Below are positions 10,776-19,869 of a stretch of DNA of 64,000 nt, in pieces. Source of the DNA: Dichotomicrobium thermohalophilum (lineage in GTDB: Bacteria; Pseudomonadota; Alphaproteobacteria; Rhizobiales; Rhodomicrobiaceae); contig NZ_QXDF01000001.1 of the NCBI RefSeq assembly GCF_003550175.1, positions 272,501-336,500 of the forward strand. The letters run 5' to 3'. Within the stretch, counting starts at the first letter, position 1; every line of letters begins with the position of its first letter. The translations under genes and the position numbers were made by a program. Under the pieces are notes generated by a model. The model saw only the letters and a program-made list of their open reading frames with translations, was not told the DNA's origin and made no database searches.

Positions 10776-11729
10776 TTAGCCTCCGCTCATGCTGACCGTC
10801 TGCGCCTTGGGCGCGGGAACGGGCACGTCGCCATCGGGCGGACCGAGCCGTGCTCCTTCCCGGCTGACGATACGCCGGCATGCCGCAGGCAGGTCCGCGA
10901 GCGTCATCGGCGCCTTCTTCTTTTTCGGCTTGTCCGGCTTGGGTGGCGCGGTCAGCAGGCGATACCAATAGTCGAGCGGTTTGCCACAGCCATCTCCGCG
11001 CGGTGGCGGCGACTGGTTCCGACACCCCTGATACCCCGGCGGGCATTTCAGGCGGACATGAAAATGGTAATGATGGCCCCACCACGGCCGCACCTTGCGC
11101 AGCCAGCCGCGATCGTTGCCAGCCGCCTCGCAAAGCGCCTTCTTGATTGCCGGGTGGACAAAGATGCGCGCCACTTCGGCGTAGGATGCCGCGCGCTTGA
11201 GCAGCTTGACATGGCCGGAGGTCCACACATCGGGGTCGACGGACAAGCCGTCCTCGGCCAGCATGGAGACGGCGGACATTCGCTCGCGTTCCCGCCAGGT
11301 CAGCCGCCGATCCGGCATGGGCTTGAGCCAGATGTCCGCATCCAAACCGATCTGGTGGCTGGCGTGGCCCGTGAGCATGGGACCGCCGCGCGGTTGGGCC
11401 AGGTCGCCGATGAGCAAGCCGGGCCAGCCATCCTTTTTCTGCGCCTCACGCGCCAGCCGCTCGATGTAGTCCAGCAGCGCCGGATGACCCCAGTTGCGGT
11501 TGCGGGACAGGCGCATTGCCTGCCAGGCCGGCCCGTTGACGGGCAGTTCCCGCGCGCCCGCCAAACAGCCGCGTGCGTAAGAACCGATCGCCCGCGCTTC
11601 CATCGGCACCGGGTCATGGACGAAGCCGAAGACATGCTTCGCTGGCCGCTCCTGCGCGTCGGCCGCGTCGACCGCTAATAGCGCGCCAAACGCCAGAGCT
11701 GCGAAACCAGATCGGCGGAATGCCTGCAT
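10776..11729 (-). CDS. mepA: penicillin-insensitive murein endopeptidase MepA
   Basis: Zinc LAS-family peptidase that cleaves D-Ala-meso-DAP cross-links in periplasmic peptidoglycan. The 317-residue product has a signal peptide ending DAADAQ near residue 26. Zinc and catalytic motifs are intact: GHASHQIGLDADIW at about 120-133 and WWGHHYHFHVRLKCP near 215-229. Pairs of Cys (CPPGYQGC, GCGKP, AACRR) are positioned for the disulfides known in MepA. The C-terminal 60 residues are Lys/Pro-rich. Forms an operon with the downstream esterase-like gene. Confidence 0.94.
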   Translation of the reverse strand: MQAFRRSGFAALAFGALLAVDAADAQERPAKHVFGFVHDPVPMEARAIGSYARGCLAGARELPVNGPAWQAMRLSRNRNWGHPALLDYIERLAREAQKKDGWPGLLIGDLAQPRGGPMLTGHASHQIGLDADIWLKPMPDRRLTWRERERMSAVSMLAEDGLSVDPDVWTSGHVKLLKRAASYAEVARIFVHPAIKKALCEAAGNDRGWLRKVRPWWGHHYHFHVRLKCPPGYQGCRNQSPPPRGDGCGKPLDYWYRLLTAPPKPDKPKKKKAPMTLADLPAACRRIVSREGARLGPPDGDVPVPAPKAQTVSMSGG

Positions 11730-11755
11730 CGTATCCTCCGCGGTTATCGACCGGC

Positions 11756-12370
11756 TTAGTTACGGGATTCTTGCGGCATATGTATGAAGGGGAGCTTGCG
11801 CCAGCTCAGAAAACGCGGCGTCGACTTCATGTAATCGTCGTAGGCGCGACCGAACTTTTTGCGCAGCCAGGGCTCTTCCGCCAGCGGCATGAGCGAATAG
11901 ACCAGCACGGCCAGCGCCACCAGCCCCCAGATGATCCACGACCCGGCCGCTGCGCCGATGCCGATATAGCCCATGATCGAGGCGACGTATTGGGGATTGC
12001 GGCTGTAGTGATAAAGACCATCGGTCACGAGGCTTTCATCTGCGCCGTAGGTGTTTTCGATGCCGAGATCGAAATAGGCGTAGAAGGTGACGCCGAAGCC
12101 GACGACGATCAGCGGAAGACCGATCACAAGCTGCAGCCACCAGAGCGGTCCGCTCAAATCCGCGAGCAGCGCCGCCGCGACCGGCAGCCCGCCCATGCCC
12201 GTACGAAACAGGGGCCAGAAGGTGTAGTTCTGCCAGCTATTCTTGCCTGGCGTCGGCCATAGCCGGAAGCTGTCAGAGGTGATCGTCGCGATCATCAGGA
12301 TAGCGAGCACAATCAGCGCAACCGCGACGATGGCGGCCACGATCGGTCCAAGCGTCGAAATGACCCCCAT
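11756..12370 (-). CDS. isoprenylcysteine carboxyl methyltransferase-like membrane protein
   Basis: A 204-residue polytopic membrane protein with helices at about 7-30, 58-75, 78-100, 125-140 and 145-165. The C-terminal half carries the ICMT/PEMT-type SAM-binding signature: DGLYHYSRNPQYVASIMGYIG at about 118-138 and AEEPWLRKKFGRAYDDYMKSTPRFL near 166-190. In this superfamily these motifs bind S-adenosylmethionine and the substrate is often a lipid or phenol; the bacterial substrate is unknown. It lies between mepA and pip on the same strand. Confidence 0.82.
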   Translation of the reverse strand: MGVISTLGPIVAAIVAVALIVLAILMIATITSDSFRLWPTPGKNSWQNYTFWPLFRTGMGGLPVAAALLADLSGPLWWLQLVIGLPLIVVGFGVTFYAYFDLGIENTYGADESLVTDGLYHYSRNPQYVASIMGYIGIGAAAGSWIIWGLVALAVLVYSLMPLAEEPWLRKKFGRAYDDYMKSTPRFLSWRKLPFIHMPQESRN

Positions 12371-12388
12371 TACCCCTCCCGAACGCTG

Positions 12389-13363
12389 TTATTGTTCCGC
12401 AAATTTCCGGGTTGCGCGCACCAGCCGGTCCACGATGCCCGGCTCGGTCATGGCATGGCCCGCATCCGGCACGATCTGCAGCGGCGCCTTCGGCCATAGC
12501 TTGGCGAGCTGCCACGCCGTTGCCGGCGGCGTCACGAGGTCATACCGACCCTGCACGATCACGCCCGGTAGATGCCTGATCCTGTCCATCTCGTTCAAGA
12601 GCTGGCCGTCATATTCGAAGAATCCGCCGTGGTAGAAGTAGTGGCACTCGATACGCGCGAAGGCGAGTGCGTAGCTGCTGCAGCTGAACTTCTCGACAGT
12701 GGCCGGGTCGATCTGGAGCGCCAGCGTCGAGCCTTCCCAGACGCTCCAGGCGCGGGCAGCCTCAAGCTGCACCTGCTGATCTGGGCCGGTCAGGCGTTTG
12801 TAATAGGCTGCGATCAGATCGCCGCGCTCGTCCGGCGGGATCGGGGCGAGGAATTTCTCGAAGGCGTCGGGAAAAAGCCATGACGCGCCGCTCTGATAGA
12901 ACCATAACAACTCCGAGCGCCGCAGCGTGAAAATGCCGCGCACGATCAGCGACGTGACTCGCTCGGGGTAGCGCTGCGCATAGGCCAGCGCGAGCGTCGA
13001 CCCCCAGGAGCCGCCAAACACCTGCCAGCTTTCCACGCCCAGGTGCTTGCGCAGACGCTCCATGTCTTCGACCAGATGCCAGGTGGTGTTGTGCTCCAGG
13101 CTGGCGCGCGGGCGTGACTTGCCACAACCGCGCTGGTCGAACAGGATGATGCGGTAGCGGTCGGGGTCGTGGAACCGGCGCATGACGTCGGAGATGGCGC
13201 CGCCCGGTCCGCCATGCAGCAGCACCACCGGAATGCCGCGCGGGTTACCGCACTCCTCGTAATACACTTCGTGGCCGTCCTGTTCGGGCAAAAAGCCACA
13301 GGCGTTTGTCTGGTCGATCGGCGGGTAGAGGTCCAGACGCTCTTCGGGGGGCGGAAAGTCCAA
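12389..13363 (-). CDS. pip: prolyl aminopeptidase (proline iminopeptidase)
   Basis: Cytoplasmic alpha/beta-hydrolase (peptidase S33) removing N-terminal proline from peptides. The 324-residue product has the oxyanion motif HGGPGGA, the nucleophile elbow GGSWGSTLAL, the acid in GRYDLVTP and the His in DAGHAM, all in the expected order and spacing. Also typical are LFDQRGCGKSRP and the cap sequence WSVWEGSTL. No signal peptide. The neighbouring symporter, dipeptide epimerase and murein hydrolases make peptide or murein recycling a reasonable context. Confidence 0.94.
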   Translation of the reverse strand: MDFPPPEERLDLYPPIDQTNACGFLPEQDGHEVYYEECGNPRGIPVVLLHGGPGGAISDVMRRFHDPDRYRIILFDQRGCGKSRPRASLEHNTTWHLVEDMERLRKHLGVESWQVFGGSWGSTLALAYAQRYPERVTSLIVRGIFTLRRSELLWFYQSGASWLFPDAFEKFLAPIPPDERGDLIAAYYKRLTGPDQQVQLEAARAWSVWEGSTLALQIDPATVEKFSCSSYALAFARIECHYFYHGGFFEYDGQLLNEMDRIRHLPGVIVQGRYDLVTPPATAWQLAKLWPKAPLQIVPDAGHAMTEPGIVDRLVRATRKFAEQ

Positions 13364-13468
13364 GGCGTTACACCTGAAAATGGCTGCGACGCACGCATTT
13401 GCCCGGACGGCGGGCGATCATCCAGAAAAAGGAGCGTATCGCGGCGCGGCTGTCAACGTCGCTTTGGG

Positions 13469-15319
13469 TCAGGGGCGTGGCGCTTTGCCCCGGGCCGAGA
13501 GGCGGGTCAGGCGCGCATGCAGCGTCTCCCCGCCGGAGACGCGGATTTCGCTGGCGATCTCCGCGGTCAGGTCGTCCGGTTTGGGGGTGATCAGGCTCAC
13601 GGCAATCGCCGCGATGAACGCCACGGGAACGCCGATAAGTCCCGCTGTCAGGGGATCAAGCAACGCTACGCCGCCGGCGGCCGGTCCCATAACGATCATG
13701 TAGATCGCCGTTAGGCCGAAGCCCGCCAGCAGCCCGGCCATTGCCCCGGCCACATTGATCCGCCGCCACCAGATCGAAAGCACGACAACCGCGAAAAAGC
13801 CTCCGGCCAGCAGCGAGAATGCCAGCAGCATCCACCGCAGCGGATCGACGAAGAGCGAGCGCGCCAGCCACGCCCCGGCGAGGGCGGCCAGGATCATCCC
13901 GAGGCGCGCGACAGCCAGCCTCTGCGCGGCTGTTGAGGGCCGGCGTAGCCAGGGATGGAACAGGTCGTTGCTCAAGACGTTGCCGATGATCGTTATGTGT
14001 GCTGCGGCTCCGGCCAGCATGGCCGCCAGCAGCGCCGCGGCCGCCACGCCTGCGAACACCTGCGGCAGCCCGCCTGCCACCGGCAGCACGAGGGCGCTCA
14101 AGTCGCGGCTGATAAAGGCTTGCGCCGCGCCCAAGGTTGGATCGAACCCGTCCGACTCTACCCGCATCAGCCCGAGATCCGCCGCGTAGCGCGCCCATGC
14201 GGGCAGTTCGGCCATCGGCGTACCGACCACCTGTTGCACGATTGCCGAATGCAGGAAGGCGGCATATGCGACGAGGCTGAGCACCATGAAACCCGCGACC
14301 AGCCCGGCCCAGCCCATTGAGCCGCGTACGGCAGCGATCGTCGGGGTCGTGCTCAGCCGTGAATGGACCGCTGGCAGCATGGCGGTGCCGAGCATCATGC
14401 ACAGGCTCAGCAGCACGAAATCCAGCGCGCTCATGGCGCCGAAAGCCTGCAGGAACGGCTTGGTGATTGACTCCGGCGCCATGCCGGGCAGCGCCTCGGA
14501 CAGCGGTTGCGGGCTGGCCGCTTCGATCCCCTTGGCCTGCTCTGCCGCAGCGGTCGTCTCGAGGATCGCGCCATAGCTAAGCTGCGGCACCGGCAGGTTC
14601 GTCACCTGCAGCGCCACGATCACCAGCGGCGCGGAAATGCCCAGCAGCACAACGATGATCTGTGCGCATTGCACCCATGTCAGGGAGCGCATCCCGCCGA
14701 ACAGCACCGTCAGCATCGCGAAGGCTGCCGCGATGGCAATCAGCATCTGCTCCGGCAGCGGCAGGAACAGCGCGGCGATCATCGCCCCGATCTTCACTTC
14801 CGCCGCAAGCAGCATCACGGAGGGAACCAGGATCAGCACCGCCGCAACGGCGCGCAGGAGGCGCGAGCAGAACCGCATCCCCAGAAAACCCGGCATGGTG
14901 AAGCTGCCGGCCTTGCGCAAATACGGCGCGAAGAGGATTGTCAGAAGCGCCAGCCCCGCGCACCAGCCCAACACCAGCGGCAGCCCGTCATAACCAAGGA
15001 ATACCAGCGCCCCGAGTGCCGTCGCGACAGCGCTTGCGCCCATTACGTTCGCGCTGACCGAGAGTCCGTTGTAGAGCGCCGGCACGCGCTCGCCGGAAAC
15101 GAAGAAGTCTTCAAGGTTTGTGGTTCGCACCATCAGCCCGATGATGAGGTAGAACAGCGCCGGGCCGAGGATCATCACCTGGTTCACCCAGAATGACGCC
15201 AGCCCGAGTTGCTCAAGAATGAGAAGTGTCAGCACGAGCGAGACATAGGCGCTGGCGAAGATCGCAAAGCTGGCGCCGAGGCGGGGATTGACGACCGGGT
15301 AGTGGTAGTTGAGAGCCAT
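13469..15319 (-). CDS. sodium:solute symporter, large subunit (SSS family, VC_2705-like)
   Basis: A 616-residue inner-membrane protein of the solute:sodium symporter family with about 13 predicted helices. Family landmarks include NLEDFFVSGERVPALYNGLSVSANVMGA near 68-95, FGGMRSLTWVQCAQ near 208-221 and LLAAMLAGAAAHITIIGNVLSND. A long loop near 265-300 resembles the version paired with a DUF4212 small subunit, which indeed lies 3 bases upstream. Members of this group carry carboxylates such as acetate or propionate or are unassigned; the substrate cannot be deduced here. Confidence 0.88.
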   Translation of the reverse strand: MALNYHYPVVNPRLGASFAIFASAYVSLVLTLLILEQLGLASFWVNQVMILGPALFYLIIGLMVRTTNLEDFFVSGERVPALYNGLSVSANVMGASAVATALGALVFLGYDGLPLVLGWCAGLALLTILFAPYLRKAGSFTMPGFLGMRFCSRLLRAVAAVLILVPSVMLLAAEVKIGAMIAALFLPLPEQMLIAIAAAFAMLTVLFGGMRSLTWVQCAQIIVVLLGISAPLVIVALQVTNLPVPQLSYGAILETTAAAEQAKGIEAASPQPLSEALPGMAPESITKPFLQAFGAMSALDFVLLSLCMMLGTAMLPAVHSRLSTTPTIAAVRGSMGWAGLVAGFMVLSLVAYAAFLHSAIVQQVVGTPMAELPAWARYAADLGLMRVESDGFDPTLGAAQAFISRDLSALVLPVAGGLPQVFAGVAAAALLAAMLAGAAAHITIIGNVLSNDLFHPWLRRPSTAAQRLAVARLGMILAALAGAWLARSLFVDPLRWMLLAFSLLAGGFFAVVVLSIWWRRINVAGAMAGLLAGFGLTAIYMIVMGPAAGGVALLDPLTAGLIGVPVAFIAAIAVSLITPKPDDLTAEIASEIRVSGGETLHARLTRLSARGKAPRP

Positions 15320-15322
15320 CCG

Positions 15323-15580
15323 TTAGTACTCGCCGGTGACGTTGTAGCGCGCATCCAGACGGTCCTGCCGCCCTGCGACCCAGTAGATCAGCGCGACCAG
15401 GCCAACCACGCTGCCGATCGAAGCCAGCAGATATCCGAGCGGAAAGCGCAGAACATAGCTGTCATAGAGAAGCGGTCCGACCACTGGCAGCACGATGAAA
15501 AAGACGCCGAGCAGCACGAGCGCAAGGATCGCGAGCCGCGAATTCGCGCGCCACTGGATCTGCCGCTGATGGTCGATCAT
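15323..15580 (-). CDS. DUF4212 small subunit of the sodium:solute symporter
   Basis: An 85-residue protein with two membrane helices, about 14-37 and 45-69, and the family segment RANSRLAILALVLLG followed by PLGYLLASIGSVVGLVALIYW. DUF4212 proteins are encoded immediately upstream of a VC_2705-type symporter and are treated as its small subunit, as found here with a 3-base gap. It is transcribed first in this pair. Confidence 0.88.
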   Translation of the reverse strand: MIDHQRQIQWRANSRLAILALVLLGVFFIVLPVVGPLLYDSYVLRFPLGYLLASIGSVVGLVALIYWVAGRQDRLDARYNVTGEY

Positions 15581-15676
15581 GGTCGGTTTCCCGCTTTGTG
15601 ACGTGTGTTTCCGATTTGGTTGCGCAATCTTTCAGCAAAATTGGGACAACTCAAGGCTGTCACGGGTGTTTGGCGC

Positions 15677-16675
15677 TCATCCCCACAGGGCGGCAGAAGG
15701 TGGGTGGAGCAGCGCGCCATCCACGCTCAGAGCGCATTCGCGGTCCTCGGCGAGGAGCAGCGGACCGTCAAGATCGACCCAGTCAGCCCCCTGCGCGACG
15801 AGTAGCGCCGGTGCCATCGCCAGCGAGGTGCCGACCATGCAGCCAACCATGATGCTGAACCCGAGCTGCCTTGCCGCTGCGCGCATGGTGAGCGCTTCGG
15901 TAAGTCCGCCGGTCTTGTCGAGCTTGATGTTGACGGCGTCGTAGCGGTCGCGCAGGCCGGCAAGTCCGGCGGAGTCATGCGCAGATTCGTCCGCGCAAAC
16001 GGGCACGGCCCGCGTGATCTTCGCCAACGCTGCGTCTTCGCTCGCAGGCAGGGGCTGTTCCACGAGTTCGACGCCCGCTTCGGCGCACATATCGAGCAGA
16101 GCCGCAAGACCATCCGCTCGCCAGCCCTCGTTGGCATCCACGATGAGTCGCGCATCCGGCGCGGCCGTACGGACGGCGCGCAGCCGCGACTCGTCGTCTT
16201 CCCCGCCCAGCTTGAGCTTGAGCAAGGGGTGGCCGCAGCCAGCGGCCTTGGCAGCCATCGCCTCCGGCGATTCCAGGCCGATCGTGTAGGCCGTCAGCAC
16301 CGGTCTGGGCACATCCAGCCCGGCCAGCGCGTGCACCGGCACGCCCGCCGCCTTCGCCTCGTAGTCCCAAAGCGCGCAGTCGAGCGCATTCCGCGCCGCG
16401 CCCGGCGGAAGCGCCTGCGCCAATGTTTCGCGGCTCAGGCTTCCGCCGAGCGTTCGCGCTGCCTCGGCGATCTGTGCCATGACGCCCGCAACGCTCTCCC
16501 CATACCGCGCATAGGGGACGCACTCGCCGATCCCGCGTGCCGCTCCGCTGATCTCGACCACCACGACTTCCGCCGCGCGCTTCGCCCCCCGTGAGATCGT
16601 GAACGCCCCGGCAATCGGCCAGCGTTCCCCGCGCACCATGACCGTGCGGCCGTCATTGAGCGAGATGGTCTCCAT
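15677..16675 (-). CDS. dipeptide epimerase (L-Ala-D/L-Glu epimerase type, enolase superfamily)
   Basis: Interconverts dipeptide epimers such as L-Ala-D-Glu and L-Ala-L-Glu, a step in murein-peptide recycling. The 332-residue product has the muconate-lactonising-enzyme barrel residues: KLK with Lys153/Lys155, Asp180 in VDANEGW, Glu206 in VEQPL, Asp229 in CADES and Lys251 in NIKLDKTGG. The ATG chosen gives the normal family N-terminus (METISLNDGR); a longer in-frame reading extends more than 200 residues into the divergent gene and is not credible. Substrate within the dipeptide class is not certain. Confidence 0.88.
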   Translation of the reverse strand: METISLNDGRTVMVRGERWPIAGAFTISRGAKRAAEVVVVEISGAARGIGECVPYARYGESVAGVMAQIAEAARTLGGSLSRETLAQALPPGAARNALDCALWDYEAKAAGVPVHALAGLDVPRPVLTAYTIGLESPEAMAAKAAGCGHPLLKLKLGGEDDESRLRAVRTAAPDARLIVDANEGWRADGLAALLDMCAEAGVELVEQPLPASEDAALAKITRAVPVCADESAHDSAGLAGLRDRYDAVNIKLDKTGGLTEALTMRAAARQLGFSIMVGCMVGTSLAMAPALLVAQGADWVDLDGPLLLAEDRECALSVDGALLHPPSAALWG

Positions 16676-16822
16676 GTTTCTGCTTGTTCGTGCCCGCACA
16701 CCGTATGTCAAGGTAAACCGGCGATTGCCAAGCGCGGGGCCGGGCGATAGTTTGCGCGCGGAAATGGAAAGTGAGCTGGCGCGCATCCGGCGCTTGCGCA
16801 CAAGACGGAGCCCGATGCGGGC

Positions 16823-18001
16823 ATGACTGCGGTTACGTCCAGCGAAGAACGGCGACCCAGCGCGAAGGACGCACGCTTCGTCAGGTTTTCGAGTGATGGC
16901 GGGGCGCGGCTCGCGCTGTCCGGTGACTGGACCGTGCGTTCCCTCTCCCGGATCGAACGCGATCTCGCCGCCGCGACGCCGCCTCCTCCCAGCGCGAAAG
17001 GCCGTCCGCTTGATCTCGACCTGGGCGGGCTGGGGGCGCTCGACACCGCCGGTGCATGGCGGCTGCTCAAGCTCATCAACGAACTCACGGCCGCGGGTCA
17101 CGAGGTTACACTCCGGCGTATCCGGGACTCCCACAGCAAGCTGCTTCGCGAAATTCACGCTCGGCGCACAACCGAAGACGCGCCGCCGCCTCACCGGCCC
17201 GGCATCATCGAAATAGCGGGCGACGTGGTGCGCGGGGCCAGCGGCTTTTTCCGCGACGCGGCCGGGCTGACGACCTTTCTCGGCACAGCGACCGCCGTTT
17301 TCCTGCGGCTTCTGGCCATGCCGTGGCGGTTCCGCGCGGTCTCCTTCGTCCATCATCTGGAGCACGTCGGCCTGCGCGCGATCCCGATCATCTCACTGAT
17401 CTGCTTTCTGATCGGCGCGGTCGTGATGCAGCAGAGCATCGTGCAGCTGCGCGCCTTCGGGGCCGAGACGTTTTCGGTCAACATGCTCGGCATTCTCAGT
17501 CTGCGCGAGGTCGGTATCCTGCTGGTGTCGATCATCGTCGCGGGCCGCTCTGCCTCCGCCTTCACTGCCGAAATCGGCACCATGAAGATGCGTGAGGAGA
17601 TCGACGCGATGCGCACCATGGGGATCGACCCGATGGAGACGCTGGTGATGCCGCGCCTGCTCGCGCTTCTCGTGGCGATGCCGCTTCTGACCTTCTGGGG
17701 CGATCTGATGTGTCTTGCCGGGGGCGCCGCGATGGCGTCGATCTATCTCGGCTATGACCTTGATATCTTCGCGCAGCGCCTGCATGACGCGATCAACCTT
17801 CGCCACTTCCTCGTGGGCATCGTCAAGGCGCCGTTTGCGGCGCTCATTATCGCGCTGGTCGGCTGCCTGGAGGGGCTACGCGTGCAGGGCAGCGCCGAGT
17901 CGCTTGGCCTTCAGGTCACCCGTGCCGTCGTTAAGGCAATTTTCCTTGTCATTATCATGGACGCCGTGTTCGCGATCTTCCTGTCCGCCGCCGGATATTG
18001 A
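16823..18001 (+). CDS. mlaE: MlaE-family lipid ABC transporter permease with N-terminal STAS domain
   Basis: Inner-membrane permease for phospholipid or other lipid traffic across the envelope. The 392-residue product has an N-terminal STAS-like domain (about 20-115; LDLGGLGALDTAGAWRL) and then the MlaE domain with helices from about 155. The signature IPIISLICFLIGAVVMQQS, the GILSLREVGILLVSIIVAGRSASAFTAEIGTMK stretch (split here) and the EEIDAMRTMGIDP coupling helix are intact. First gene of a tightly overlapping mlaE-mlaF-mlaD-lipoprotein operon, divergent from the epimerase. Confidence 0.93.
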   Translation: MTAVTSSEERRPSAKDARFVRFSSDGGARLALSGDWTVRSLSRIERDLAAATPPPPSAKGRPLDLDLGGLGALDTAGAWRLLKLINELTAAGHEVTLRRIRDSHSKLLREIHARRTTEDAPPPHRPGIIEIAGDVVRGASGFFRDAAGLTTFLGTATAVFLRLLAMPWRFRAVSFVHHLEHVGLRAIPIISLICFLIGAVVMQQSIVQLRAFGAETFSVNMLGILSLREVGILLVSIIVAGRSASAFTAEIGTMKMREEIDAMRTMGIDPMETLVMPRLLALLVAMPLLTFWGDLMCLAGGAAMASIYLGYDLDIFAQRLHDAINLRHFLVGIVKAPFAALIIALVGCLEGLRVQGSAESLGLQVTRAVVKAIFLVIIMDAVFAIFLSAAGY

Positions 18002-18843
18002 TGCCGATGAGCCAGACCGAACTCACGCCCGATGCTGAACGGACCGCGCCGCGCGCAGCGCCGGCTCCGCGTGATGTGGTCATTCGCGTGCGCGGTCTGC
18101 GCAAGCGCCTTGGCGGCCAGCAGATTTTCGACGGCCTGAATCTGGACGTCTATCGCGGCGAAATCCTTGGGGTTGTCGGCGGCTCCGGCACAGGTAAATC
18201 CGTGCTGCTGCGCTGCATCACCGGCCTGCTGAGGCCAGATGCCGGAGAGATCAGTATCTTTGAAACAAGCGCGACAGGCCGAAAGGCCAAGCAGCAACTG
18301 GCGCGCACGAACTGCTGGGGCATCCTGTTTCAGGATGGTGCGTTGTTCTCATCGCTCACCGTGCGCGAGAACATCGAAGTGCCGATGCGCGAGCAGCTTC
18401 AACTGCCGCGCAAGGTCCGCCGTGAACTGGCGATGCTGAAGCTCGCGCTGGTTGGGCTGCCGGCGGACGCGGCGAATAAATACCCCTCCCAACTGTCGGG
18501 CGGAATGCGAAAACGCGCCGGGCTGGCTCGCGCCCTGGCGCTCGACCCGCAGATCGTGTTTCTCGACGAGCCGACCTCCGGCCTCGACCCGATCGGCGCG
18601 GAGGCGTTCGACCAGCTCATCCTCAGCCTGCAGCAGACGCTGGGCCTGACGGTGTTCATGATCACGCACGATCTCGATAGCATCTTCACCGCCTGCGACC
18701 GCGTTGCGGTGCTCGCCGATCGGGTGATCGTGCGCGAGGGCACGCCATCCGAGTTGGTGGATGATCCCGGCCATCCTTGGGTGGCGGAGTATTTCTGCGG
18801 CGAGCGCGCCCGCGTGCACCGCAGCCAGGAAGGTTACGACTGA
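18001..18843 (+). CDS. mlaF: MlaF-family ABC transporter ATPase
   Basis: ATPase energising the Mla-type lipid transporter. The 280-residue product has Walker A GGSGTGKS near 61-68, signature LSGGMRKRAGLARALALDP, Walker B IVFLDEPTSGLDP and the H-loop ITHD. The LSGGM-RKR variant of the signature is characteristic of MlaF. Its ATG overlaps the mlaE stop (TGATG); ATG two codons later is an alternative. Its own stop overlaps the mlaD start, indicating translational coupling through the operon. Confidence 0.94.
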   Translation: MPMSQTELTPDAERTAPRAAPAPRDVVIRVRGLRKRLGGQQIFDGLNLDVYRGEILGVVGGSGTGKSVLLRCITGLLRPDAGEISIFETSATGRKAKQQLARTNCWGILFQDGALFSSLTVRENIEVPMREQLQLPRKVRRELAMLKLALVGLPADAANKYPSQLSGGMRKRAGLARALALDPQIVFLDEPTSGLDPIGAEAFDQLILSLQQTLGLTVFMITHDLDSIFTACDRVAVLADRVIVREGTPSELVDDPGHPWVAEYFCGERARVHRSQEGYD

Positions 18844-19790
18844 TGGAGACACGCGCGAGCCATTTTCTGATCGGGCTGTTCGTCATTTCGCTGCTGGGGC
18901 TCGGCTTCGCCTTCGTCTATTGGGTGAACAATTCGGCAGGCGGTGCGAACGCGCAGCGCTATCACGTCATCTTCGCCGGCTCGGTTCAGGGACTCGGTGA
19001 GGGAAGCGCGGTGCTTTTCAACGGCATCCGCGTGGGCGAGGTCGACCGGCTGGAGATTATGCCGGAGGACACGCGCAAGGTGCGCGGGCTGATCTCGGTG
19101 AAGCAGACGACGCCGGTCCGCGAGACCTCGCGCGCGAAAGTGGTGCAGCAGGGCCTGGCCGGGGTCGTTGCGCTGGAGATTACGCCGGGGGCGCCGGATT
19201 CGCCGCCGCTGCGTGCCAAGGCGGACGAGCAGTATCCGACAATCTATGCGGATGTGGCTTCCTCCAAGTCGTTGCTGAGCGCGGCGCCCGAAGCGCTGGG
19301 CGAGGCGCGCGCGCTTATCCGCCGGCTCAACGATCTGGTTGCCGCCAACGAAAAGGCCATCAGCCAGACCATAAAGAATGTCGAGACCTTCACGGCGACG
19401 CTGAACGATCATGGCGAGGATGTCAGCATCATCATGCAGAACACCCGCGACGTGTCCGAGCGCGTCTCCCGTATGGCGACGAAGCTGGAGACCACCATCG
19501 ACAAGTTTTCCAAATATGTTGCGGATGACGAGGACTCCGTTGTGGCCGAGGCGCAACAAGCGGCTCAATCCTTTCGCCAGCTTGCGGAGAAGCTGGACCG
19601 CTCGCTGGGCGATCGCGCGGATGAATTGACCGTTTCGGCGGAGCGCGGCATCCGCCAGTTCGAGCTTTTCATGAGAGATGGCAGGCGTTTAGCAGACAGT
19701 CTCGATCGCGTGGTTCGCAAACTTGAAGAAAATCCGCAACAAATGCTGCTCGGCGGATCACAAGTCCCTGAATACGAGCCCTCACAGTAG
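18843..19790 (+). CDS. mlaD: MlaD-family MCE protein
   Basis: Membrane-anchored periplasmic substrate-binding subunit of the lipid transporter; MCE domains form hexameric rings. The 315-residue product has a single N-terminal helix at about 9-28, an MCE domain at about 38-118 (YHVIFAGSVQGLGEGSAVLFNGIRVGEV) and then a long alpha-helical tail (160-300) with coiled-coil character. The extended tail resembles MCE proteins paired with a lipoprotein rather than the short E. coli MlaD. Start overlaps the mlaF stop by one base. Confidence 0.93.
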   Translation: METRASHFLIGLFVISLLGLGFAFVYWVNNSAGGANAQRYHVIFAGSVQGLGEGSAVLFNGIRVGEVDRLEIMPEDTRKVRGLISVKQTTPVRETSRAKVVQQGLAGVVALEITPGAPDSPPLRAKADEQYPTIYADVASSKSLLSAAPEALGEARALIRRLNDLVAANEKAISQTIKNVETFTATLNDHGEDVSIIMQNTRDVSERVSRMATKLETTIDKFSKYVADDEDSVVAEAQQAAQSFRQLAEKLDRSLGDRADELTVSAERGIRQFELFMRDGRRLADSLDRVVRKLEENPQQMLLGGSQVPEYEPSQ

Positions 19791-19869
19791 CCGATTGACA
19801 TTACAGCATGGCATAGTACCTCCTTCTACTGTGCGAGAGTCGGGGCGGGGCGGAAATCTGGCGCTATCA

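Noticed and set aside
16676-17365. N-terminal extension of the dipeptide epimerase frame
   Set aside because: It overlaps the divergent mlaE gene and precedes a normal family N-terminus beginning METISLNDGR.
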